DNA of 52,890 nucleotides from Spirochaetaceae bacterium (GTDB taxonomy: Bacteria > Spirochaetota > Spirochaetia > Treponematales > Rectinemataceae). Made by a program: the position numbers and the translations under genes. This document shows positions 17,945 through 25,883 of the stretch, piece after piece (within the stretch, counting starts at the first letter, position 1; every line of letters starts with the position of its first letter). The DNA is taken from contig JANXYO010000110.1 in assembly GCA_025356015.1 (NCBI GenBank), positions 1 to 52,890 of the forward strand. The letters run 5' to 3'. Under the pieces are notes generated by a model. It was not told the DNA's origin. It saw only the letters and a list, made by a program, of their open reading frames with translations, and ran no database searches.

Positions 17945-20166
17945 GGTGCTTCCTTTGCGGCCTCGGGGATGAGGACCCTCATGGTGGCACCCCTGCGCCC
18001 CTCGCCGCGCTCGTTCCCATTCTCGGCCCTGATCGAGCCGCCCCTGGTCGCGACGATTCCCCAGGCCACGGAGAGGCCGAGGCCGATGCCCGCCTCGCGG
18101 TCGGCTTCCCCCTCGGTCGGCCTTGAGGACTTCGTCGTGAAGAATGGGTCGAAGATCCTGCCCATGATCTCCTCGGGGATCCCGGGGCCGGAATCGGAGA
18201 CAGAGATTTCGATCCCCTCGGCCCCAGCCGCCGTGCGCACCAGTATCCTGCCTTCGCTGCCAATGGCCTGAAGCGCGTTCTTGATGAGATTGAGGAGGAC
18301 CTGCTTGAGCTCGTCCTCGCTGATCGCCGCCCGCTCGCAAGAGGGATCGAGCTCGGCATCAAGGTGGATCCTCGAGTCGCGGTGGAAGGGATAGCCCACG
18401 AGGCGGACGAGCTCGCAGACGACCGCGTTCGGCTCGCAGCTCACCCGCTCGCCTTGGTTCGATCCAGCCGGCCTCATGGCCGAGAAGTCAAGGAGCTGCC
18501 TGACGATGCGGGCGATCCGCAGGGTCTCGCGCTCCACCAGCCGGAGCGGCTCGGCCGCCGCGGGGTCGCCGGCCTCCTCGATGAGGTTCTGCACGTTTGA
18601 GAGTATCGACGATAGAGGGTTGTTTATCTCGTGCGCGACCCCGGCCGAGAGCATCCCGATGCTCGCGAGCTTCTCTGCCCTGATCACCCTCTCCTCGTAG
18701 GCGAGCCTATCGCCGACGTCCTCGACGACGAGGATGCAGCGCGGCCTGTCGGCCCCCGAGAGGGGGTAGAGCTTGAGCTCGAAGGCCCGGCCGTCCTCGG
18801 TCCGCCTGAGGATGCCTGCCAGCGCCTCCCTGTCGCGCAGGACCCGAGAGCACATGTCGAGGACCTCGCTGTCGAAGGGCGAGAGCGGGATTTCGGCGAG
18901 GGAGGACCCGAGGGTCCCCGCCTCGCTCAGGGCGAAGAGCTCGAGGAAGGCCCGGTTTGCGCTCTCGATCCGCCCCTCGACCGAGACGACGGCGAGACCC
19001 TCGCGTATGGCGTTGATAATGCCGTCTCCGTACTCCTTGAGACCGACGATCTGGGCGATGTAGGCCTCGGCCTCGCGCTTGTCGGCCTCGAGCTTCCTCG
19101 CCATGCCGTTGAAGCCCGAGAGGAGCTCTCCGATTTCCCCTCCCCCCTTGTGGCCGAGCTTTGTTGCGAAATCGCCCTCGCCCACCAGACGCATCGCCTC
19201 GGCCAGACGCCTGATTGGGGAGGCTATGCTCCGCGAAAGCCCGAGGGCAAGGACAATGGTGAGCCCGGCGGCGAAGAGGGAGACCGCGAAGACGACCTCG
19301 TTGATCCGGGCCGCGCGGTCCTGGTACTCGGCCATCGAGAGGGTGACCGCGAGGCGTATCGTGTCCTCCCCTCCTTCCGCCCGGACGGGTCCCGAGGTCA
19401 TCATGACGGCCGCGTAGGCGCCCCTTCGTCCCTCGAGCCTTGGGTAGAGGGTGTAGGTGTTCTCCGGTGGCTGGGCCCGGGAAAAGCGCAGGAAATCCTC
19501 GGCGGCCACGCTCGCCGCCGGGCCGTTCTTCGCCCCGGCCGCAGGCCCCTCGTAGCGGCCCGCGACACTCCGGCTCGAGTCGCAGACGGTTACCGCTATC
19601 ATCGGATCGTAGGACAGGTGGCTGACCAGGAAGCCGTCTATGCGCTTCAGGATGAAGAGCTCGAGGGGGCGCCGCGAGGCCGGCGAGACGCGCACGACCC
19701 CGACGAACCAGAAGCCTCCCTTTGCCGACACTATCTCGACATAGGGGTGGACCTTCTTGTCCCGCAGGCGATCAGGCTCGGGCACGATCGGGTCCCTGAT
19801 TTCGAAAAGCAGGAGCCGGGAGAGTCCCTTGATATCGTCCTTGAGGAGGGCAGCCTCGACCCCCGAGCCGGCGAGGCGGGAACGCAGCTTTCCCACAACT
19901 GCCTCCTCGTCGGTCGGGGAGCCCGAGGACAGGGCCACGGCGGAGGAGAGCTCGGCATCCTCCGCGATCTCGTTGATCTCCTTCCAGAAGGCGAGCTTCC
20001 AGCTGTGGAAGGACTCGAAGGCGTTGCGCGCCTCGTCGCCGATCTCCCGCGCGACGTCCTTGGCCTGCATCGAGCCGAAGAGGGCCGCGATGGCCGCTCC
20101 CCCCAGGAGGGCCTGGAGGCCGATCACCGCGATGAAATACAGGAGGGTCCTCTGGAAGAGCCTCAT
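17941..20166 (-). CDS. Membrane sensor histidine kinase (NtrY/PAS type)
   Basis: This sensor kinase has 741 aa. The first membrane helix (about 8-30) is followed by a roughly 260-residue extracytoplasmic sensor, a second helix (about 292-315) and a HAMP domain with SIASPIRRLAEAMRLVGEGDFA. Next come a PAS domain, a HisKA box AGVAHEINNPLSSILSN with His512, and a HATPase with NLIKNALQAI and GIGLGLSVAWGIVATRGGSI. I start at ATG 20166, where the membrane helix begins; a start at 20205 is possible but adds a polar stretch. It lies 113 bp downstream of a sugar ABC ATPase on the same strand, suggesting it may sense the transported sugar, which is inference. Confidence 0.92.
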   Translation of the reverse strand: MRLFQRTLLYFIAVIGLQALLGGAAIAALFGSMQAKDVAREIGDEARNAFESFHSWKLAFWKEINEIAEDAELSSAVALSSGSPTDEEAVVGKLRSRLAGSGVEAALLKDDIKGLSRLLLFEIRDPIVPEPDRLRDKKVHPYVEIVSAKGGFWFVGVVRVSPASRRPLELFILKRIDGFLVSHLSYDPMIAVTVCDSSRSVAGRYEGPAAGAKNGPAASVAAEDFLRFSRAQPPENTYTLYPRLEGRRGAYAAVMMTSGPVRAEGGEDTIRLAVTLSMAEYQDRAARINEVVFAVSLFAAGLTIVLALGLSRSIASPIRRLAEAMRLVGEGDFATKLGHKGGGEIGELLSGFNGMARKLEADKREAEAYIAQIVGLKEYGDGIINAIREGLAVVSVEGRIESANRAFLELFALSEAGTLGSSLAEIPLSPFDSEVLDMCSRVLRDREALAGILRRTEDGRAFELKLYPLSGADRPRCILVVEDVGDRLAYEERVIRAEKLASIGMLSAGVAHEINNPLSSILSNVQNLIEEAGDPAAAEPLRLVERETLRIARIVRQLLDFSAMRPAGSNQGERVSCEPNAVVCELVRLVGYPFHRDSRIHLDAELDPSCERAAISEDELKQVLLNLIKNALQAIGSEGRILVRTAAGAEGIEISVSDSGPGIPEEIMGRIFDPFFTTKSSRPTEGEADREAGIGLGLSVAWGIVATRGGSIRAENGNERGEGRRGATMRVLIPEAAKEAP

Positions 20167-20279
20167 GCCGCGCGCCCCGGGACTAACATCGCCACATAGT
20201 AGCACACGGCTCGGCCATGCGCCTGCGGAGGAGCCGGGCCCGCGTCCGCTGTCACGCGAAGCCCCCGGCCTGGCCCCTG

Positions 20280-21053
20280 CTAGTGCTTGCCCACCGTCTC
20301 CGATCCCACGATGAGGCCGACCACCTCGTCGGGGCTCGTGTCCTTCACGACCCGCTCGCCCACCTTGACGCCACGGCGCATGACGGCGAGGCGATCTGCC
20401 ACCTCGAACACGTCGTACATCTGGTGGCTTATGATGATGATCGCGATGCCCTGGTCCTTGAGGGTCCGCACGAGGTTGAGGACCTTGCGCTGCTCGGCGA
20501 TGCCCAGGGCCGCCGTAGGCTCGTCCATGATGAGGACCTTGGCGTCCCAGTAGATGGACCTCGATATGGCGACCGCCTGGCGCTGGCCTCCGGACAGGGT
20601 CTTGATGGTGCTCTTGAGCGAGGGGATGTGGATGTCCAGCCGGTCGAGGACCTTCTGCGCCTCCAAGGCCATGCTCGGATCGTCAAGGACCTTGAGGACC
20701 CCAAGGCTCCGCTTCATCCTCTCCCGGCCGAGGAAGATGTTCGCCCCCACGTCGAGGTTCTCGGCGAGGGCGAGGTCCTGGTAGATGGTCTCGATGCCTG
20801 CGGCGAGCGCGTCAATGGGCGACTCGATGCGAACCGTCTTGCCCCCCATGAGGATCTCGCCCTCGTCAGGGCGGTAGACGCCCGAGATCAGCTTGATGAG
20901 GGTGGACTTGCCGGCCCCGTTGTCGCCCAGGAGGGCCAGGACCTCCCCGGCCTCCACCCCTATGCTCACCCTGTCGACCGCGGTGAGTCCGCCAAAGCGC
21001 TTCACTATGTCCCTGGTCTCGAGCACGTATTCCATGTTCCTGTCCTCCGTCAT
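20280..21053 (-). CDS. Single-domain sugar ABC transporter ATPase (FrcA-like)
   Basis: This ATPase of 257 aa is about half the size of RbsA and resembles the FrcA branch that works as a dimer. Walker A is [12 protein letters not shown], the signature TLSGGQRQAVAISRS and Walker B VLIMDEPTAALG. The switch histidine follows in IIISHQM. ATG 21053 overlaps the upstream permease stop by four bases (ATGA). It completes a binding-protein, two-permease, one-ATPase operon (20280-24283). The substrate is probably a monosaccharide and unknown in detail. Confidence 0.92.
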   Translation of the reverse strand: MTEDRNMEYVLETRDIVKRFGGLTAVDRVSIGVEAGEVLALLGDNGAGKSTLIKLISGVYRPDEGEILMGGKTVRIESPIDALAAGIETIYQDLALAENLDVGANIFLGRERMKRSLGVLKVLDDPSMALEAQKVLDRLDIHIPSLKSTIKTLSGGQRQAVAISRSIYWDAKVLIMDEPTAALGIAEQRKVLNLVRTLKDQGIAIIIISHQMYDVFEVADRLAVMRRGVKVGERVVKDTSPDEVVGLIVGSETVGKH

Positions 21054-22132
21054 TTCCTGGATTCGGGCATGTAGCGTTCCATGACCACCGCGAAGATCAG
21101 GATCGCTCCGACAAGGATGTACTTGTTGAAGGTCGGAGTACCCGACATTCGCAGGCCGAGCTCGAGCACCGCGATTATCAGCGCTCCCACCATCGTGCGG
21201 CCCACGGTTCCCGTTCCGCCGAACATCGAGGCTCCGCCGATCATGACGGCCGCGATGGCGTCGAGGAGGATGCTGGCCCCGGCGTCGGCCTTGCCCGACA
21301 CGTACATGAAGGCGTACACGACACCGGCCAGGGAGGCGAGGAAGGAGGAGAGGGCGTACACGCCGAGGAGCCTGCGCTTCACGGGGATGCCGGCCCTCAC
21401 CGCCGCGTCACTGTTCCCGCCTATCGCGTAGATGTGGCGGCCGAAGCGCGAGCGGCGCAGGACAAAGGCGAAGACGCCCACCACGATGGCGGTCACCACG
21501 ACGATGATCGGGATGACCTCGAGGACCTGGACTCCGCGCTCAACCTCGGGCCTGGTGAAGAAGGAGACGATGCCCCCCGGTGCCAGGTAGAAGAAGTGGC
21601 CGTTCCCTATATCGGCGGCGAGCTGGGGCAGGCCCATGGCGTAGATGCCGTTGATCAGGAGCTCCGACACCCCGTGGCAGACGCCGAGCATCGAGAAGGT
21701 GGCTATGAAGGGAGGCACGCCCAGGTAGGCGACGAGCCAGCCGTTGATGAGTCCTGGAACGAGGCCGATCACGAGGGTGATCGCTCCCCCAAGTAGGAGG
21801 GCCAGGGGGGCGGGCAGGCCGGCATTTCCAAGGAAGACGATGAGCTTGATCGACACGATCGAGGCGAAGCCCAGGACATAGCCGACCGAGAGGTCGATCC
21901 CGCCTGTGACGATGACGAAAAGCTCGGCGACGGCTAGGAGGAAGACCTGGACCCCGTAGAACAGGAGGATCTGGGCCGAGTTGAGGTTGGCGAAGCCCTC
22001 GGTCCTGAAACAGAAGTAGGCCGTCTCGAGGAGGAGGAATGCGATGACCCAGCGTCCGCCGATGAAGGCGCGCAAGGCGCCGCTGCCGAGCAAGGCCTTC
22101 CGCGGAAGTGTTCCGGTGTCCTGTGTGTTCAT
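21050..22132 (-). CDS. Sugar ABC transporter permease (RbsC/FrcC type) 1
   Basis: This inner-membrane permease of 360 aa carries the RbsC hallmark FVIVTGGIDLSVGYVLGFAS and the coupling segment GRHIYAIGGNSDAAVRAGIPVKR, which contacts the ATPase. About nine hydrophobic helices are visible. I choose ATG 22132, with AGGAGG at 22144-22149 overlapping the previous gene's stop; the open frame to 22795 is read-through in permease 2. It is similar to its neighbour at 22147-23217, so the importer probably uses a heterodimer. Confidence 0.93.
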   Translation of the reverse strand: MNTQDTGTLPRKALLGSGALRAFIGGRWVIAFLLLETAYFCFRTEGFANLNSAQILLFYGVQVFLLAVAELFVIVTGGIDLSVGYVLGFASIVSIKLIVFLGNAGLPAPLALLLGGAITLVIGLVPGLINGWLVAYLGVPPFIATFSMLGVCHGVSELLINGIYAMGLPQLAADIGNGHFFYLAPGGIVSFFTRPEVERGVQVLEVIPIIVVVTAIVVGVFAFVLRRSRFGRHIYAIGGNSDAAVRAGIPVKRRLLGVYALSSFLASLAGVVYAFMYVSGKADAGASILLDAIAAVMIGGASMFGGTGTVGRTMVGALIIAVLELGLRMSGTPTFNKYILVGAILIFAVVMERYMPESRK

Positions 22133-22146
22133 GGGCTTCGAGCCTC

Positions 22147-23217
22147 CTATCGCAGGTTCGGGAAGAGCTTGTCGATGACCACCGCTATGACGAGCAGGAC
22201 GCCGACTGCGATGTACCGGTAGAAGGGCTGGACTCCCGAGATGGCGAGGCCGTTCTCGAGGAAGGCGAGCACCAAGACGCCCACGGCCGAGCTCCAGACC
22301 CTCCCCTTCCCGCCCGAGAGGCTCGCCCCGCCGATGATGACGGCGGCCACAGCGAAGAGCTCGTACATCGCGCTGAAGGTCGTGTAGTTGCCGATGCCCG
22401 TCTGGAAGATGTTGAACACCCCGGCTATCCCCGCCAGGAAGGAGGAGAGGGTGTAGATCTTTATGACGTGGCGGTCGACGTCGATCCCGGAGCGGACCGC
22501 CGCGTCCATGCTTCCGCCTATCGCGTAGGTATGGCGGCCGAAGCGCTTGCGCTTGAGGGCGAAGGCAAGGACAGCGAGGATCGCGAGGATGAAGGGCAGG
22601 GAGAAGGGGATGAGGCGCCAGAGCTCGCGCACCCTGGCGTCGGGGAACCAGGAGGGCTTGCCGAACAGGCTCATGAACTGCCCGGGCAGGGCGTAAAGGA
22701 AGTAGCCGTTGCCCATCTCGGGCAGGGCGTCGGGGAGGCCGGCCACGGGGAAGCCCTGGCAGAGCTTGAGCGCGAGACCGTTGGCGATGCCCCACATGCC
22801 CATCGTCGCGATGAAGGGCGGGACCTTGAAGCGCGTGATGATGATGCCGTTTATGAGGCCGGGGATGAGGGAGCCGACCAGGACTATGCCTGAGGCGAGG
22901 ACTATGACCCAGCCCACCGGAAGGCCGGAGGCGAGAAAGGCCTGCATGAGTCTTGCGGCGCTCACCGAGACGAGCCCCATGACAAAGCCGATGGAGAGGT
23001 CGATGCCGCCGGAGATTATGACGAAGGTCTCGGCCGCGGCGAGGAGGAGGGGGACGGTCTGGAGGTGGACGACGTTCTGGAAATTGACGATCGAGAGGAA
23101 ATTCTGCCCCGTCATGCTGAACACGACGAGCATGAGGAGGAGGAAGAAAGCCGCCCAGTTGTTCGCGAGGCTCCGTCCGAGGCCCGTGGCGAGGAAGCCG
23201 CCGCTATCGTCACTCAT
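22147..23217 (-). CDS. Sugar ABC transporter permease (RbsC/FrcC type) 2
   Basis: This permease has 356 aa, with FVIISGGIDLSIGFVMGLVS and the coupling segment GRHTYAIGGSMDAAVRSGIDVDR. It is the first permease after the binding-protein gene. ATG 23217 has GGAAGG upstream. It is a paralogue of the permease at 21050-22132, presumably from an old duplication, since the two differ throughout. An 88-bp gap with a strong stem-loop separates it from the binding-protein gene. Confidence 0.93.
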   Translation of the reverse strand: MSDDSGGFLATGLGRSLANNWAAFFLLLMLVVFSMTGQNFLSIVNFQNVVHLQTVPLLLAAAETFVIISGGIDLSIGFVMGLVSVSAARLMQAFLASGLPVGWVIVLASGIVLVGSLIPGLINGIIITRFKVPPFIATMGMWGIANGLALKLCQGFPVAGLPDALPEMGNGYFLYALPGQFMSLFGKPSWFPDARVRELWRLIPFSLPFILAILAVLAFALKRKRFGRHTYAIGGSMDAAVRSGIDVDRHVIKIYTLSSFLAGIAGVFNIFQTGIGNYTTFSAMYELFAVAAVIIGGASLSGGKGRVWSSAVGVLVLAFLENGLAISGVQPFYRYIAVGVLLVIAVVIDKLFPNLR

Positions 23218-23250
23218 GGTGTGCCTTCCACTGTGGTGTTGGATTATGGC

Positions 23251-23289
23251 GAGCCCGGGAGGCCGCGCGTGGCGATGCCCCCCGGGCTC
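23251..23289 (-). promoter_or_regulatory. Stem-loop between binding-protein and permease genes
   Basis: GAGCCCGGGAGG (23251-23262) pairs with CCCCCCGGGCTC (23278-23289): eleven of twelve positions match around a 15-base loop. There is no U-tract after it on the minus strand, so it is more likely an mRNA-stabilising or partial-termination structure that raises the binding-protein level over the permeases than a full terminator. Confidence 0.6.
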
Positions 23290-23305
23290 CTTTAGGAGTC
23301 GCTGC

Positions 23306-24283
23306 TTACTGGTAGATGAAGGGCTGCATAGCCGGGCTGCTGGCGTTCTCGCGGGTGAAGAACTCGAAACCGGGGATCACCTTCTTGGGGACCTTTACGT
23401 TCTTCTTGTCCTTGAGGTACTTGACGCCCCACTCGATGCCCAGGGCGCCCATCTCGCCGGGCTTCTGGGCCAGGACGAGGTCGGCGTTGCCCTTCTTGAG
23501 GTTGGCGATGTTGTCGAGGGTCGCGTCCCAGAGGCACATCTTCACGGCGCCGGAGAGGCCGGCGTTGATCACTGCCTGGGTCGCGCCCTGGGCGGAGAAG
23601 ACGTTGAGGCCGAAGATGCCGACGATGTCCTTGTCCTTCTGGAGGGCGGCGAGGGTCTGCTCCTGGGCCTTCTGCTGGATGTCCTGGCACCACTCAACGC
23701 CGACCAGCTGCATCTTCGGGAACTCGGCCACGCCGGCCTTGAAGCCCTTGACGCGTCCCTGGACCGACGAGGCGTCGGGGTTCGTCGCCTCGACGAAGAC
23801 CTTGCCCTTCTCGCCGACGAGCTTCGCGAGCTGCTCGGCCATCTGCTTGCCGCCGAGCTCGTTGTCCGAGCCGATGTAGGAGAGGGGGAAATTGTAGTCC
23901 GACTTCTTCGAGTAGTCGCCGTCGCCGAGGAAGGTGTCGACCGTGATGATCTCGGTGCCCTTGTCGTAGATGGCCTTGAGCGGTGCCTTGAGGGCCTCGT
24001 TCGAGGTCGGGGCGATCAGCAGCAGGTCGAATTTGCCGCGGGCGATGGTCGCCTGGAGGATGGGGATCTGGTTCTCGGGGCCCCAGGCCTTCGGGTACTC
24101 GGCCACCGTGAGGTCGACGCCGGCCTTGTCGGCCGCCGCCTTGATGCCCTTTTCCATGGTGAAGTAGAAGGGATCAGCAACGCCAGGCATGAAGAGGACC
24201 TTGAGCTTGGCCTGGGAGAAGCCAGGCATCGCCACGAGGACGATCATGAGGATCGCGAGTACCGCGATGATCGACTTTTTCAT
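23306..24283 (-). CDS. Periplasmic sugar-binding protein (RbsB-like, Peripl_BP_4 type)
   Basis: This binding protein has 325 aa. The signal peptide MKKSIIAVLAILMIVLVAM ends near FSQA. The mature part opens KLKVLFMPGVADPFYFTMEKGIKAAADKAGV, and ARGKFDLLLIAPTS, YIGSDNELGGKQMAEQL and FVEATNPDASSVQGRVKGF follow the type-I binding-protein pattern. I use ATG 24283, seven bases after GGGAG; a GTG at 24289 sits on top of that ribosome site. It heads the operon running to the FrcA-like ATPase. It is not close enough to RbsB or FrcB by eye to name the ligand. Confidence 0.92.
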   Translation of the reverse strand: MKKSIIAVLAILMIVLVAMPGFSQAKLKVLFMPGVADPFYFTMEKGIKAAADKAGVDLTVAEYPKAWGPENQIPILQATIARGKFDLLLIAPTSNEALKAPLKAIYDKGTEIITVDTFLGDGDYSKKSDYNFPLSYIGSDNELGGKQMAEQLAKLVGEKGKVFVEATNPDASSVQGRVKGFKAGVAEFPKMQLVGVEWCQDIQQKAQEQTLAALQKDKDIVGIFGLNVFSAQGATQAVINAGLSGAVKMCLWDATLDNIANLKKGNADLVLAQKPGEMGALGIEWGVKYLKDKKNVKVPKKVIPGFEFFTRENASSPAMQPFIYQ

Positions 24284-24642
24284 AAGCACGCTCCCTGCTC
24301 GCTAGGAATTGTCCGGCGCCAGGGCCGGCTCAAGCCCTATAATGCTGGAACCATGCCAGCATCGGGGGCGGATGGAAGATTCCGCAATATTCGCGCCCCC
24401 GGGGACGAGCACAGCCATCCGCGCCTCGGGATCCTGCGCGGTTGTTGCCGGCTTGCCCCGGGTCTCGCATCCTTTGACAAAAACTCCAAACTAAGGGCTC
24501 CAGCAATGCCTTGCCCTGCAATCGATTACAAAGTGGACACCGCACATCTATCCGGTTGAGGGGGAGCCCAGGCTGGGCGTGACTGCATAGCCAGGTATCC
24601 ATAGACTGGTTACCGGAGTAACCATGACCGGGGTCGACGCCC
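24284..24642. other. 359-bp non-coding gap with two palindromes
   Basis: No convincing gene lies between nagA and the sugar-binding-protein gene. ATGCTGG (24342-24348) pairs with CCAGCAT (24356-24362), about 60 bp upstream of the binding-protein start, next to an A/T-rich TATAAT/ATTATA word at 24338-24343. That is a plausible promoter-operator for the sugar operon. Just past the nagA stop lies the perfect palindrome TGGTTACCGGAGTAACCA (24607-24624), an operator or the stem at the end of the nagA message; there is no T-run. A -24/-12-like word near 24502-24517 is too weak to call. Confidence 0.45.
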
Positions 24643-25791
24643 CTATTCGAAGATGGTTCTGACCGCCTCGAACTCACCCTCCCAGACGACGAGGGTCGCG
24701 TCCAGGCCAGGGGATATCGCCCCCCTGCGCTTTTCGATGCCAAGGGCCTGGGCTGGGGTCAGGCTCAGCATGCGAACAGCGTTCTCCGCAGAGGATCCCG
24801 TCGTCCGCAACCAGTTGCGCAGCACGTCGGGCACGAGGCGGTTCGAGCCCATCAGGATGCCCGTTTCGGCGTAGCGCACCCCATCCGGGCCGGACACTAT
24901 CCGCGTCCCATAATAGGAATACTCCCCGTAGGGCATGCCCGCGGCGATGACGGCATCAGAGATGAGCATGAGGCGATCGGGGTCGATGGCTGCCGCGCAG
25001 ACTCGGAGGGCCGCCTCGTTCACATGGACCCCGTCCCCGTTCAGCTCGACATAGGGCCTGCGGTCCAGGAAGGGCAGCATCGCCAGGCCCGGCTCCCTGT
25101 GGGAGAAGGGAGACATGGCGTTGAAGAGGTGGGTGATGGAGAACCTGCCGTCGGGCAGGCTGACCTTGTCGAGGACGCAGTCGGAGTGGCCAAGGCTGGG
25201 AAGGACGCCCACCGCGAGGAGCCGGGCGATGATCTCCCGGGCGCCGGGGAGCTCCGGTGCGACCGTCATGAGCTTGAGCCGGCTCCGCGTCAGGTTGATG
25301 AGCCTGCCCAGGTAGGCCGAGTCAGGATCGCGTATCGTATCGGCCGGGATGCCTCCGCGCCTTGAGGGGTTCACGAAGGGCCCTTCGACATACATGCCCG
25401 GCAGGTCGCCCTCGCTGATGCCCGAGGCCTCGATGGCGGCGGCGAGGGCTCCGAGCTCGGCCTCGCGGCACAGGAGGGTCGGCACAAAGGTGGTGACCCC
25501 CCGCCCCCTGAGGAAGGCCCTGGCCGCCTTCAGGGCCTCGACGCCCGAGGCGAGGTCTGGCCCGAGCCCATCGAAACCGATGCCCCCGCAGCCATGGATG
25601 TGCAGCTCGATCAGGCCGGGGCTTACCCAGGCCCCGCCGACATCGATCCGCCTCGGGCCCGGGGGGAGCCTGTCCTCCTTCTCGAGCACGGCCTTGATCC
25701 TGCCGTCGCGGACGAGGATCGAGGCATCGTCCAGGACGGCGCGGGGAAGCACGAGGCGACCGTGCGTGATTAGGTATTCTTCGACTGCCAC
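24643..25791 (-). CDS. nagA: N-acetylglucosamine-6-phosphate deacetylase
   Basis: NagA removes acetate from GlcNAc-6-phosphate in amino-sugar and cell-wall recycling. The 382-residue amidohydrolase shows PGLIELHIHG with His64 and His66 (Glu replaces the usual Asp in IDxHxHG), the metal ligand Glu136 in MYVEGPF, His202 in GHSDC, His221 in THLFNAM, DGVHV, and catalytic Asp279 in ISDA. The usual KKGAH loop after EGPF reads RRGGIP, so the substrate may differ. GTG 25791 is preferred, since a stop lies in frame just upstream. No nagB or kinase is adjacent. Confidence 0.88.
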   Translation of the reverse strand: MAVEEYLITHGRLVLPRAVLDDASILVRDGRIKAVLEKEDRLPPGPRRIDVGGAWVSPGLIELHIHGCGGIGFDGLGPDLASGVEALKAARAFLRGRGVTTFVPTLLCREAELGALAAAIEASGISEGDLPGMYVEGPFVNPSRRGGIPADTIRDPDSAYLGRLINLTRSRLKLMTVAPELPGAREIIARLLAVGVLPSLGHSDCVLDKVSLPDGRFSITHLFNAMSPFSHREPGLAMLPFLDRRPYVELNGDGVHVNEAALRVCAAAIDPDRLMLISDAVIAAGMPYGEYSYYGTRIVSGPDGVRYAETGILMGSNRLVPDVLRNWLRTTGSSAENAVRMLSLTPAQALGIEKRRGAISPGLDATLVVWEGEFEAVRTIFE

Positions 25792-25883
25792 CGAGGCATG
25801 ATGCCATCATCCTGCCTCGCGCGTCGAGGGTGCGTGATTGCGGGACGGCGCGCCTTCGGCTACACTTCGACGAAGAACACCCG

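Noticed and set aside
24309-24494. 61-codon frame in the gap upstream of the sugar operon
   Set aside because: No ribosome site, no recognisable sequence, and it overlaps the likely promoter region of the opposite strand.
24502-24517. Possible sigma-54 promoter (minus strand) for the sugar operon
   Set aside because: GG and GC are correctly spaced, but the -24 element matches TGGCAC at only two of six positions and the site is over 200 bp from the first gene.
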